Shown: positions 26,827 through 35,353 of the stretch, in pieces
Layout: every line of letters starts with the position of its first letter
Position numbering within the stretch: position 1 is the first letter of the stretch
NCBI RefSeq assembly: GCF_022489035.1
Contig: NZ_JAKVTV010000007.1
Span: 1 to 42,402 of the forward strand
Length of the DNA: 42,402 nt
DNA from: Christiangramia lutea
GTDB taxonomy: Bacteria > Bacteroidota > Bacteroidia > Flavobacteriales > Flavobacteriaceae
Direction of reading: 5' to 3'
Program-made: the position numbers and the translations under genes
Notes under the pieces: generated by a model
What the model was told of the DNA's origin: nothing
Database searches by the model: none
What the model saw: only the letters and a program-made list of their open reading frames with translations

Positions 26827-27360
26827 ATGAAAAAAATTAAACATCGTAAGGTTAAACAGATTATCTATAAATGCATTTATTGTGAATTCGAAAGAAAAGT
26901 TACAGCTGCTTCATATTTAGCTCATTTGGACATGGAACATCCTGAATTAAGTAATATCGATAAAGATGAATTAATCAGAGATGTGCAAAATAAAATCAGC
27001 CGCTGCGACATAGGAGAGAAAAAAAGAATTGAAGAAAAACAAGTAAAAAGATCAAGACGAATTGATTTAAATGAATATAAAGAAAGACTTCTAAACGGTC
27101 TAGAAAACGTCTGTTTGAAGGATGCTGATTTAAAAGCAATCGAATCAGCTAAAGATTTGTATGAGTTAAAAGAGTTTATCAATTCAAATTTAAAATCGCA
27201 GTATAAAAAGGAATTAGATGAAGCTGGAATCGACTACTATATCAATTTAATAAAGGTAAAAAGCGAATCTAAAACTGAACAAAATAAAAATCTAGAATTT
27301 TATGATACTACTACTGCTTCAGTTAAGCCGATTTATACACCAATGGGAAATAAAAAGTAA
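26827..27360 (+). CDS. C2H2-like zinc-finger protein
   Basis: Cassette 30, 177 aa, ATG 26827. Very basic N-terminus, then CIYCEFERKVTAASYLAHL with DMEH: C16, C19, H33 and H38 form a C-x2-C-x13-H-x4-H zinc site. The middle is charged and helical; the end (TTASVKPIYTPMGNKK) looks disordered. It could bind DNA or RNA, or be a small adaptor. Single C2H2 fingers are uncommon in bacteria but known in mobile regions. Confidence 0.75.
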   Translation: MKKIKHRKVKQIIYKCIYCEFERKVTAASYLAHLDMEHPELSNIDKDELIRDVQNKISRCDIGEKKRIEEKQVKRSRRIDLNEYKERLLNGLENVCLKDADLKAIESAKDLYELKEFINSNLKSQYKKELDEAGIDYYINLIKVKSESKTEQNKNLEFYDTTTASVKPIYTPMGNKK

Positions 27361-27401
27361 TTCTTGCTCAATCGAAAGTTGGAACAATTAAAACTGCAGG
27401 C

Positions 27402-27526
27402 AACAACGGTTCATCGCCAATAAGCGGCAGCGTTAGAAAGAAAATAATTAACTTGACCAACAAACCAATTCTAAGCCGACAAATCCGCGTCCCTTACTCC
27501 GCCAACTGGCGATAACCGAGACCGTT
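27402..27526 (+). repeat. attC-like site 31 (type A)
   Basis: 125 bp. It closes cassette 30 (TTGCCAGCA and TGCAGGCAA, one mismatch). Confidence 0.92.
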
Positions 27527-27679
27527 GTAGCAAATTTTATTACTAAGATTTTTACTCCAAAGATTGGTAAAAACTTACTTATTTAAATAAATTGAAAAAT
27601 AGTTTAATATTTCAATAATAAAATTGCTCCAATACATATAACAATAAAACTTAACCATTTATTTAATTCTAAATCACTT

Positions 27680-28081
27680 ATGAAATTCCTAAAAATTACA
27701 GTTCTATTATTATTTATTGTAAACATTGGGTGCGCCCAAGATTCCCAAACAAAGGAAGAATTAGAGAATCAAATTATCGGATCTTGGCATTTAGAAAATA
27801 GTCCTGAAGCCATTTGGACTTTTTCTGAAGATGGAACGGTTAAAAGATTTAATGGTGATGAATTAATATCCTCAAGCAAATATGAAATAACTAAAAATTG
27901 TGATGGAGAGAATCTTTCTAATAAAAACTTCTTTTTAAGAGAAATGGGCGAAAATGGAAATATATCTTGTGCCTACATTGAAGCAATAAATTATGATAAT
28001 AACGGATTTTTTTCATTAATGACTTTAAACCAGGGTAAAATTGTAGTTTTCAAAAAAGTCCAAAAAAAATCCATGAAATAA
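27680..28081 (+). CDS. lipocalin-like lipoprotein
   Basis: Cassette 31, 133 aa, ATG 27680. Signal peptide with lipobox NIGC at about residue 18. QIIGSWHLENSPEAIWTFSEDGTVKRF is the entry pattern of lipocalin-like beta-barrel proteins of Bacteroidota. Two later cysteines could pair. A leader of about 150 AT-rich bases precedes it and is the longest non-coding leader in a coding cassette; it may hold a promoter. Confidence 0.8.
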   Translation: MKFLKITVLLLFIVNIGCAQDSQTKEELENQIIGSWHLENSPEAIWTFSEDGTVKRFNGDELISSSKYEITKNCDGENLSNKNFFLREMGENGNISCAYIEAINYDNNGFFSLMTLNQGKIVVFKKVQKKSMK

Positions 28082-28091
28082 AACTTGCAAC

Positions 28092-28216
28092 AACAACGGT
28101 TCATCGCCAATAAGCGGTAGCGTTAGTAAGAAAATAATTAACTTGACCAACGAACCAATACTAAGCCGACAAATCCGCGTCCCCTACTCCGCCAACTGGC
28201 GATAACCGAAACCGTT
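28092..28216 (+). repeat. attC-like site 32 (type A)
   Basis: 125 bp. It closes cassette 31 (TTGTAGCAA and TTGCAACAA, one A-A mismatch). Confidence 0.92.
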
Positions 28217-28225
28217 GGCAACAAT

Positions 28226-28777
28226 ATGAGAAAAATTGTCTTACATATAATTATTCTTCTGACTTTATTGAGTTGTAACAATTCTAATCCAGAAAAAGTC
28301 AGTGAAAAACAAGAATCACTTCAATCAATGAAAATTGATTCAATTTTGAAATATCGTACAGATGGATCAAAAGAATTTCAAGTTCAAACACAAAATGGGT
28401 TAAAAACTGGAAATGGATATTTTTTTGACAAAAATGAAAATATCATTGGTTTCAGACATTATGAAAATGATACTTTAAATGGCTATGGATTATATCTTAA
28501 CGAGAATACATTCAAGCCAAAATATCTAGTTGAAAATAATAAAGGAAAAAGAGACGGTGTAGTAATTCAATTTTATGAAGATGGCGTTATAAAATCATTT
28601 AGAAGTTCTGACATTTATAACGATAGCCAAAAAATAGAATTTCATAATAATGGAACTATTAAAAGTATCGGTAAAACAAAAACAGGTGGACAAGCCCAAG
28701 GAACTTGGTTATATTTCAATGAAAAAGGTAAACTTGATAAGACGGTTGAATACGAAAATGGAAATGTAAAAAAGTAA
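28226..28777 (+). CDS. lipoprotein with MORN-type (YwqK-like) repeats
   Basis: Cassette 32, 183 aa. ATG 28226 lies 9 bases after the core. Signal peptide with lipobox LLSC at about residue 17. Repeats of the form G.G.FYDENG...G...Y (for example TGNGYFFDKNENIIGF, GVVIQFYEDGVIKSF, GTWLYFNEKGKLDKT) match MORN_2 repeats. Such proteins are common in Bacteroidota; some are annotated as toxin-antitoxin component YwqK, but that role is poorly supported. Confidence 0.83.
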   Translation: MRKIVLHIIILLTLLSCNNSNPEKVSEKQESLQSMKIDSILKYRTDGSKEFQVQTQNGLKTGNGYFFDKNENIIGFRHYENDTLNGYGLYLNENTFKPKYLVENNKGKRDGVVIQFYEDGVIKSFRSSDIYNDSQKIEFHNNGTIKSIGKTKTGGQAQGTWLYFNEKGKLDKTVEYENGNVKK

Positions 28778-28790
28778 ACATACTGTTGCC

Positions 28791-28915
28791 AACAACGGTT
28801 AATCGCCAATAGCCGGCACCGTTAGAAAGAAAATTATTAACTTGACCAACAAACCAATACTAAGCCGACAAATCCGCGTTCCCTACTCCGCCAACTGGCG
28901 ATAACCGTGACCGTT
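28791..28915 (+). repeat. attC-like site 33 (type A)
   Basis: 125 bp, with extrahelical A. It closes cassette 32 (TTGGCAACAATATG and CATACTGTTGCCAA). It differs from site 8 although both precede the same cassette. Confidence 0.92.
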
Positions 28916-28954
28916 GTGTGCAATGTTCACCAAAATTCGAACAAAGAAGAAAAA

Positions 28955-29419
28955 TTGAAAAACAGAAAATCAAATACTTTAAAACCAATCAATAAATCTC
29001 TTGATTTCAATTTTTTCTATTTGATTATAGTTATTACAAGTCTATTTTCTTGTACATCTACTCGTCCTGAATTTTTATCAAACTTGACAATAGAAAATAA
29101 GAATCAAAATAGATTAATTGAGAATAGAAAACCGGATTATGGAATTGATGGAAAAGATGGATGCGAAGTACTAGGCGAAATTTCGATGAATATAATTGAA
29201 ATAGAACCAGGCTTTATTAAAGGAAAAATTTTTGATTCAGAAAATAAAGATCCACTGATAAATGCTGACATATATCTGATATTATCAGGAGAAAAAAAGA
29301 ATGATACTTTAAATATTTACTCCGATCAAGATGGTAATTTTCAGAAAGAATTCGACGGAGTAATCCAAGAAATTGAGGTTAGATATATTGCTTTTAGAAA
29401 TTTAAACGTAAATATGTAA
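28955..29419 (+). CDS. lipoprotein with carboxypeptidase-regulatory-like domain (copy 2)
   Basis: 154 aa, identical to 6989-7453. TTG start chosen by comparison with the GTG start of the diverged copy at 32788. Lipobox LFSC, then a beta-sandwich-like domain. That a third, diverged copy sits only about 4 kb downstream suggests this cassette is often re-acquired. Confidence 0.8.
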   Translation: MKNRKSNTLKPINKSLDFNFFYLIIVITSLFSCTSTRPEFLSNLTIENKNQNRLIENRKPDYGIDGKDGCEVLGEISMNIIEIEPGFIKGKIFDSENKDPLINADIYLILSGEKKNDTLNIYSDQDGNFQKEFDGVIQEIEVRYIAFRNLNVNM

Positions 29420-29441
29420 ATTAAACTAAAACACAGCACAC

Positions 29442-29566
29442 AACAACGGTTCATCGCCAATAAGCGGCAGCGTTAGAAAGAAAATAATTAACTTGACCAA
29501 CGAACCAATACTAAGCCGACAAATCCGCGTCCCTTACTCCGCCAACTGGCGATAACCGAGACCGTT
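29442..29566 (+). repeat. attC-like site 34 (type A)
   Basis: 125 bp, identical to site 9. It closes cassette 33 (TTGTGTGC and GCACACAA). Confidence 0.93.
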
Positions 29567-29622
29567 ATATACAATGGCCACAGTGAGCTAAATAAGAAGA
29601 AAGCTGACCAAAAAAACTTAAT

Positions 29623-30096
29623 TTGAAAAGAATATTATCTCTCGTAATTTTTCTGACTTTTATAAACTGCACTGATAAAATTGAAACGGTAAGTGGTGAA
29701 AGAAATGTATTTATATTGCATTCTGAGAATCCGAAAGAAGAGAAATTTAATTTTAAAATCGATAAAAAGAAAGATTTTTCATCTTATGAATATGTTAGTC
29801 AAGATGATACCTCAAAAACTGTCCTTTTAAACTTCAAAAAAGAAAATCAGATTTTCCTGGGAACAGATGAATTCAAAATCTTAGATAAAAAGCCAGTATC
29901 GTTTACTGAACTATCGGAGAAAGAATTTCATTTCTATAACTTGAAAGATCCTATGGATGATGGAACGGGTCCATTACTTTTTAATCAAGAATACGGATTA
30001 TTAGCAATCTATAATGTTTATGGACCAATCATAATATTTCTAGAGGATTCTGACAAAACACTGTACGATCAAGTTTTAAAGGCTTTGCGAGAATAA
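29623..30096 (+). CDS. lipoprotein of unknown function
   Basis: Cassette 34, 157 aa, TTG start after AATT. Signal peptide with lipobox FINC at about residue 16. The mature part is lysine-rich with DPMDDGTGPLLFNQEYGLLAIYN, a pattern seen in uncharacterised Bacteroidota proteins. No family named. Confidence 0.75.
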   Translation: MKRILSLVIFLTFINCTDKIETVSGERNVFILHSENPKEEKFNFKIDKKKDFSSYEYVSQDDTSKTVLLNFKKENQIFLGTDEFKILDKKPVSFTELSEKEFHFYNLKDPMDDGTGPLLFNQEYGLLAIYNVYGPIIIFLEDSDKTLYDQVLKALRE

Positions 30097-30120
30097 TGAT
30101 TGAGGTAGGCCACTGTAAAT

Positions 30121-30245
30121 AACAACGGTTCATCGCCAATAAGCGGCACCGTTAGAAAGAAAATAATTAACTTGACCAACAAACCAGTACTAAGCCGACA
30201 AATCCGCGTCCCTTACTCCGCCAACTGGCGATAACCGAGACCGTT
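30121..30245 (+). repeat. attC-like site 35 (type A)
   Basis: 125 bp. It closes cassette 34 (TTATATACA and TGTAAATAA, one mismatch; pairing continues as TGGCC with GGCCA). Confidence 0.92.
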
Positions 30246-30269
30246 CTATGCAATTATAAAAATGATGAT

Positions 30270-31625
30270 TTGAGAAAACTATTTTTCATTCTAATTCTGT
30301 TTACTAATACTGTGCTTTTCGCACAGAATTCAGGGTCTAAACCTATACTAATAAAAAATATCGATTTAATTGATGGAACTGGAGGTGCAACTCAAGAAAA
30401 TATATCCATTTTAATAGAAAATGGGATATTTAAGAAAATTGATGCTTACTCCAATTTCCAAAATTTGCAGAATATTCAAATTATTGATGGTACGGACAAA
30501 ACTATTATTCCTGGTTTAGTTGGAGTTCACAATCATCTTCATATTCCGGGAATTCCATTTTTAGGTGAAACTGCAACTAAATTATATTTAGCTTCGGGTG
30601 TAACTACAATTCAAACTTGCGGAGCAGCTTCTCCTTATAAGGAATTAGAACTTGCTGAAAAAATTGAAACTGGAGAAGCAATTGGTCCCACAATCATTCC
30701 TAGTGGACCATATATAACCGGAGAAGGTGGAAATCAAAATATGATTATTCCTAAAAATGAAAATCAGTTACGAGATACTATCAAATTCTGGGCAAATAAA
30801 GGCGTTAAATGGTTTAAAGTTTATAGGAATATTGAGCCTAAATTCTTGGAAATAGTTATCGATGAAGCTCACATCAACAATACTAAAGTTACAGGACATC
30901 TTTGCTCTATAACATTCAAAGAAGCCTCAGAGATGGGAATAGATGCAATTGAGCACGGATTAAATAGTGTTTCCGACTTTAGAATAAACAAAAAAGCAGG
31001 GGAATGCTCAGGATCAAGGGAATATATAGATTCTTTAGATTTAGAGTCAATTGAAGTTGATATGCTTATGAATAAGTTAATAGCAAACAAAACAGTCTTA
31101 ACTTCAACACTAAGTATTTATGAAGCCAGTATTCCATCTAGAAGCTTTTTAGATGAAAAGAGTGCTCAAATAATGTCTAAAACATTTCGGGAAAACTTTA
31201 GAGATTTAAATACTCCATTAGAGAATAATGAAAATAGCAAAACAAGAGAGAAGCGTTTAAAACGTATAATGGAATTTGAATATAATTTTTTCAAAAAAGG
31301 TGGAATACTTTCAGCAGGTGTAGATGCAGGTCGACATATTTTACCAGGATTTGGAGACCAAAGAAATTTTCTACTTTTAAGGGAAGCTGGATTTACTACG
31401 CCTGAAGCAATTAAAATAATGACTAAGAACGGAGCTACTAAATTAGGTAGGACAGATATCGGTACAATAGAAATTGGAAAAAGAGCAGATTTCGTGATCT
31501 TAGATGGAGATCTAATTAAAGAGAAAAATACAATTACAAAGGTTGAAGCAATTTATAAAAATGGAACTAGTTACAATCCAGAAAAGCTACTGCGAGATTT
31601 AAAAGGAAAATTTGGTGATTTATAA
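30270..31625 (+). CDS. exported amidohydrolase (copy 2)
   Basis: Cassette 35, 451 aa, TTG start, Sec signal ending LFAQ. Same length as 8643-9998 and roughly 95% identical by eye; all metal and catalytic motifs are kept (VGVHNHLH, WFKVYRN, VTGHL, IEHG, SAGVDAGRH). The leader TTCTATGCAATTATAAAA is also shared, so the whole cassette was duplicated and has since diverged. Both copies look functional. Confidence 0.88.
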   Translation: MRKLFFILILFTNTVLFAQNSGSKPILIKNIDLIDGTGGATQENISILIENGIFKKIDAYSNFQNLQNIQIIDGTDKTIIPGLVGVHNHLHIPGIPFLGETATKLYLASGVTTIQTCGAASPYKELELAEKIETGEAIGPTIIPSGPYITGEGGNQNMIIPKNENQLRDTIKFWANKGVKWFKVYRNIEPKFLEIVIDEAHINNTKVTGHLCSITFKEASEMGIDAIEHGLNSVSDFRINKKAGECSGSREYIDSLDLESIEVDMLMNKLIANKTVLTSTLSIYEASIPSRSFLDEKSAQIMSKTFRENFRDLNTPLENNENSKTREKRLKRIMEFEYNFFKKGGILSAGVDAGRHILPGFGDQRNFLLLREAGFTTPEAIKIMTKNGATKLGRTDIGTIEIGKRADFVILDGDLIKEKNTITKVEAIYKNGTSYNPEKLLRDLKGKFGDL

Positions 31626-31633
31626 CTGCATAG

Positions 31634-31758
31634 AACAACGGTTCATCGCCAATAGCCGGTACCGCTAGAAAGAAAATAATTAACTTGACCAACAAACCAA
31701 TACTAAGCCGACAAATACGCGTCCCCTACTCCGCCAACTGGCGATAACCGAGACCGTT
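31634..31758 (+). repeat. attC-like site 36 (type A)
   Basis: 125 bp. It closes cassette 35 (TTCTATGCA and TGCATAGAA). It shares the GCCGGTACC variant with site 12, so site and gene travelled together. Confidence 0.93.
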
Positions 31759-31786
31759 ATATGCAAGCGTTTTAGAGACAATTTTT

Positions 31787-32137
31787 ATGAAAAAAGATAT
31801 AATTGACATAAACGAATCTACAATAAAAAGGTTTGTAGAAGCTCTTCGTCCAATTGATGAGGAGGTTAGAAAACAAGTAGATGTTGGATATTCTTTCCAT
31901 AGCAAAATTAAAATTGTCGAATTATACCAGATAAGACCTAAATGGGATAACCCAAAAGAAATTCAAAAATTGCCATTTGCAAGAATCAAATATTATAAGA
32001 ATCAAAATTTCTGGAAAATATTCTGGTTCAGAGCAAATGGTAATTGGGATCCTTACGAGCCTAAACCTACTGCAACAAATTTAGAAGAAATATTAGCTAC
32101 TTTAAAAGAAGATAAACACGGTTGCTTCTTTGGATAA
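31787..32137 (+). CDS. DUF3024 family protein
   Basis: First gene of cassette 36, 116 aa, ATG 31787. It matches the DUF3024 pattern along its length: IKRFVEALRP near the start, VELYQIRPKWDNP, LPFARIKYYK, W.I.WFRANGNWDPYEP, and the C-terminal DKHGCFFG. Cytoplasmic; the family has no known function. Followed by a UPF0158 gene in the same cassette, an association of two small uncharacterised families. Confidence 0.85.
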   Translation: MKKDIIDINESTIKRFVEALRPIDEEVRKQVDVGYSFHSKIKIVELYQIRPKWDNPKEIQKLPFARIKYYKNQNFWKIFWFRANGNWDPYEPKPTATNLEEILATLKEDKHGCFFG

Positions 32138-32185
32138 TAAAAGTGAAATTGCAATTCATTCAAGAACATAAATTTGAATGATTGT

Positions 32186-32626
32186 ATGAATAAACCTGAT
32201 CAAAAAATTATAAACGAAATAGCACAAGAACTCGATTGTGGAAATGAGTGCTATTTTAATCAAAAAACTAATGAATTAATTTGTCTTCCTAATGCGGACT
32301 TAATGGCGACAGCTGGTGAAGATTATTATAAAGAAATGTTCCAGGATGATTTTAAAAAAATAGAATCACAGAAAAAAGATTTGATAAAATTTGAAGTTTT
32401 AGGAAGCTTTGAATCGTTTAAAATAATGGAGGATTTCAAAAATCAGGTCGAGGATGATAAATTTCAACAGAACTTAGATCAAGCTTTGAACAAAAGAAAA
32501 CCTTTTCAAAATTTCAAGAATTTAATTGACAATTCAGAAAATCGAGAACAATGGTTTAAGTTCAAACACAGAGAAATTGAAAAAATAGTTATAAAAACGA
32601 TAGAGCGTAAAAACGCCAGCATATAA
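32186..32626 (+). CDS. UPF0158 family protein
   Basis: Second gene of cassette 36. ATG 32186 gives 146 aa; a TTG at 32174 would add four residues. ALNKRKPFQNFKNLI followed by W..FK at the C-terminus is the hallmark of UPF0158, as is the N-terminal acidic helix plus YF..KT.EL. Cytoplasmic, function unknown. Its last codons overlap the arm of site 37: the stop TAA is part of GCATATAAC, so the gene uses the recombination site to end. Confidence 0.82.
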   Translation: MNKPDQKIINEIAQELDCGNECYFNQKTNELICLPNADLMATAGEDYYKEMFQDDFKKIESQKKDLIKFEVLGSFESFKIMEDFKNQVEDDKFQQNLDQALNKRKPFQNFKNLIDNSENREQWFKFKHREIEKIVIKTIERKNASI

Positions 32627-32749
32627 CAACGATTCATCGCAAATAACGGGTATTGCAGAAAAAGTGTAATTTAGAAAACCAATAAAGAAAAACGGTAAGC
32701 CGACAAGTCCGCGTCCCTACTCCCGTGACTTGCGATAATCGAGACCGTT
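32625..32749 (+). repeat. attC-like site 37 (type B, GATT variant)
   Basis: 125 bp. CGATT on the left is matched by AATCG on the right, a compensatory change from CGGTT/AACCG. It closes cassette 36 (TTATATGC and GCATATAA; pairing resumes as GCGTTTT with AAAACGC). Confidence 0.93.
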
Positions 32750-32787
32750 GTGTGCAATGTTTACCAAAATTTGAGTAAAGAAGAAAA

Positions 32788-33252
32788 GTGAAAAACAGAA
32801 AATCAAATATTTTAAAACCAATCAATAAATCTGTTGATTTAAAATTTTTCTATTTGATAATAGTTTTCACAAGTCTATTTTCTTGTACATCTACTCGTCC
32901 TGAATATTTATCAAACTTGACAATAGAAAATAAGAATCAAAATAGATTAATTGAGAATAGAAAACCAGATTATGGAATTGATGGAGAAGATGGATGTGAA
33001 GTACTAGGCGAAATTTCGATGAATATAATTGAAATAGAGCCAGGATTTATTAAAGGAAAAATTTATGATTCAGAAAATAAAGATCCACTGATAAATGCTG
33101 ACATATATTTGATTTTATCAGGAGAAAAAGAGAATGACACATTAAATATTTACTCCGATCTAGATGGTAATTTTCAAAAAGAATTCGACGGAGTTATCCA
33201 AGAAATTGAAGTTAATTATATCGCTTTTAGAAATTTAAAAGTAAATATGTAA
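32788..33252 (+). CDS. lipoprotein with carboxypeptidase-regulatory-like domain (diverged copy 3)
   Basis: Cassette 37, 154 aa, GTG start. Same length and clearly homologous to 6989-7453 and 28955-29419 with about a dozen residue changes. The leader and core (GTTGTGTGCAATGTT) are also shared, but the downstream site differs from sites 9 and 34. An upstream in-frame start is absent because of a stop, which fixes the start of the family. Confidence 0.82.
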   Translation: MKNRKSNILKPINKSVDLKFFYLIIVFTSLFSCTSTRPEYLSNLTIENKNQNRLIENRKPDYGIDGEDGCEVLGEISMNIIEIEPGFIKGKIYDSENKDPLINADIYLILSGEKENDTLNIYSDLDGNFQKEFDGVIQEIEVNYIAFRNLKVNM

Positions 33253-33274
33253 ATCCAAGTAAAACACAGCACAC

Positions 33275-33399
33275 AACAACGGTTCATCGCCAATAAGCGG
33301 CACCGTTAGAAAGAAAATTATTAACTTGACCAACAAACCAATACTAAGCCGACAAATCCGCATCCCCTACTCCGCCAACTGGCGATAACCGTAACCGTT
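33275..33399 (+). repeat. attC-like site 38 (type A)
   Basis: 125 bp. It closes cassette 37 (TTGTGTGC and GCACACAA). Confidence 0.93.
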
Positions 33400-33411
33400 A
33401 GCTGCAATATT

Positions 33412-34419
33412 TTGAGAACGAAAATTCCATATCTATTGATCTTGATTTCAATTTCTACATTGATATCATTTCTATATGTTGTTTCAAATGATGGATTTGG
33501 AAAAGGGGATATTCTTCCATTCGCATTTAATACAACAATTTTAGCTGCAATTTCTGTTTTGCTTGTAAACCTCTTCGAAAAGCTTTTTTCTAAAGTAAAC
33601 CTGATTTTAGGATTGATTTTAAGCCTTGTAGTTTCGGTTATACAAACAGTTTTATTCATTCTTTTAATATGGTTTGTATTTGGTCCTTGGATTGGAGCAT
33701 TTAGTTTTCCAATTCATTTATGTTGGTTACCAGGAATTAGTTTAGCTAACCTTTTTATTTTAATTCAATCTGGCAATAAATTTTCAATTAAACATTTCGG
33801 TATAACAGTTTTAATAGCATTAATTCTAACTTCATCAGTATATGCTTTTAAAATGAGTAAAGATGCTTTAGCTAAAGAACAAAACTTTGATATTATATGT
33901 TTAGTCCATAGTCCGGAAGAAAATAATACTCCAATTGAAAAACTTTCAAAATATGGATTAACTAAAGAAGAAAGAAAAGCATTAAAAAAATTAGGAATAA
34001 AGGGTAAACTTTGGACTGATAAGTTCTTTAGAATTTCGAATTCTAAACTAATCTCCACAGACTTCCCAAGTTATGATTTTGACAAAATGGATGATGAGCC
34101 AGGTGCTGAAATTGAATTTACGTTTGGTAATAAGCTTGATTCAATTCAAAATAAAAATCCGAAGGTTATAATTATAATGAATCATCCAATGGAAGAAAGT
34201 TTTGAATTTAAAGAACCGATAAACTCATCTTTAATTGCTATTCAAAATGTGGAAAACGACCAATGGGTAATTAAACGATTAGGAGAAGAAACAAACCTAA
34301 AGAAAATAGAAATTAAGAAAACTGATTTTAGATCTTTTCCATATTTCACATCAATAATCCTTAATTTAAAAAATCGAGGAGAATTTAGATTACACGGGTT
34401 TCAGTGGTTATCAAAATAA
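33412..34419 (+). CDS. multi-pass membrane protein with soluble C-terminal domain
   Basis: Cassette 38, 335 aa, TTG start 12 bases after the core. About five hydrophobic helices in the first 145 residues, then a soluble domain of about 190 residues with LTKEERKALKKLGIKGKLWTD and DEPGAEIEFTFGNKL. No enzyme motif or family recognised. Probably an inner-membrane protein with a cytoplasmic or periplasmic domain. Confidence 0.72.
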   Translation: MRTKIPYLLILISISTLISFLYVVSNDGFGKGDILPFAFNTTILAAISVLLVNLFEKLFSKVNLILGLILSLVVSVIQTVLFILLIWFVFGPWIGAFSFPIHLCWLPGISLANLFILIQSGNKFSIKHFGITVLIALILTSSVYAFKMSKDALAKEQNFDIICLVHSPEENNTPIEKLSKYGLTKEERKALKKLGIKGKLWTDKFFRISNSKLISTDFPSYDFDKMDDEPGAEIEFTFGNKLDSIQNKNPKVIIIMNHPMEESFEFKEPINSSLIAIQNVENDQWVIKRLGEETNLKKIEIKKTDFRSFPYFTSIILNLKNRGEFRLHGFQWLSK

Positions 34420-34426
34420 AGCAGCT

Positions 34427-34551
34427 AACAACGGTTCATCGCCAATAGGCGGCAGCGTTAGAAAGAAAATAATTAACTTGACCAACAAACCAATACTAAG
34501 CCGACATATCCGCGTTCCTTACTCCGCCAACTGGCGATAACCGAGACCGTT
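34427..34551 (+). repeat. attC-like site 39 (type A)
   Basis: 125 bp. It closes cassette 38 (TTAGCTGC and GCAGCTAA; after two A-A positions pairing resumes as TATTTTG with CAAAATA). Confidence 0.93.
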
Positions 34552-34691
34552 GTAATGCATTTTTAAAGTAGGATTATTGATTTAAAACAAAAAATTTTTA
34601 CTTTCTAATTTATAAAATCGGTAGATGGAGTTTTTATTTATAACGAACTGACAAAATGGAAATAAGATAATCCTCTTTAATAATTTATATA

Positions 34692-35177
34692 TTGAGAAAA
34701 ATATACATTTTAATATTAATTGTTACTCTACAATCTTGTAAATCAAGAATTGAAAAAATTCAAAATAGCAATACGCTCAAAGATTGTATTATTAATATAA
34801 CTAGTCATATTAATAATTGTTACGAAGGATCAAATCAAATAGAAGTTGATGAAAAAGCTCAGTATAATTACGAGTCTAATGTATTAACAATTTATATAGG
34901 CGAATCAGTAGAAAATTACTTTCAAAAATGGGAAATTCCACTTGCCAAGTTAGATAAAAATAGGATAGAATTAAATAAAGAAGATTTCTTCATTCCCAGC
35001 ATAAAAGTCAATACAAAGGATAATACTCAAGAAATAACTTATTATGAAAATGGAGAATTCGAATCTAATTCTAATCAACATTCATATTATTTAATGGATT
35101 ATTGCTTAGAGAAAAAAGATGAAAAAGAATATTTCTTAGAATCTTTAAAAAGGGCAGTTGCACTAGTTCAAAAATAA
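34692..35177 (+). CDS. lipoprotein of unknown function
   Basis: Cassette 39, 161 aa, TTG start after a leader of about 140 AT-rich bases. Signal peptide with lipobox LQSC at about residue 16. The mature part is acidic and Tyr-rich, ending in a charged helix. No family recognised. Confidence 0.72.
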   Translation: MRKIYILILIVTLQSCKSRIEKIQNSNTLKDCIINITSHINNCYEGSNQIEVDEKAQYNYESNVLTIYIGESVENYFQKWEIPLAKLDKNRIELNKEDFFIPSIKVNTKDNTQEITYYENGEFESNSNQHSYYLMDYCLEKKDEKEYFLESLKRAVALVQK

Positions 35178-35198
35178 TTTCAAAATAAAACGCATTAC

Positions 35199-35321
35199 AA
35201 CAACGGTTCATCGCCAATAAGCGGCACCGTAGTAAGAAAATAATTAACTTGACCAACAACAAAATACTAAGCCGACAAACCCGCGTCCCTACTCCGCCAA
35301 CTGGCGATAACCGAGACCGTT
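35199..35321 (+). repeat. attC-like site 40 (type A, 123 bp)
   Basis: Two bases shorter than usual. It carries the CAACAACAAAATAC variant shared with site 5. It closes cassette 39 (TTGTAATGC and GCATTACAA). Confidence 0.92.
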
Positions 35322-35353
35322 GTGCAAAATTTTCAAGATAAGCCGAACTATAA

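Larger units (their letters stand above)
28914..29566 (+). mobile_element. cassette 33, exact copy of cassette 8
   Basis: By eye it is base-for-base identical to 6948-7600, including the downstream site; flanks differ on both sides. The offset is a constant 21966 bases. This is what one expects from recent excision-reinsertion or copying of one cassette, and marks the mobile unit. Confidence 0.9.

Noticed and set aside
33321-33659. Minus-strand ORF 33321-33659 and related ones at 17648-17833, 32634-32825 and 40131-40325
   Set aside because: Each is partly site sequence and partly the antisense of a clear plus-strand gene, or lacks a start outside the site.
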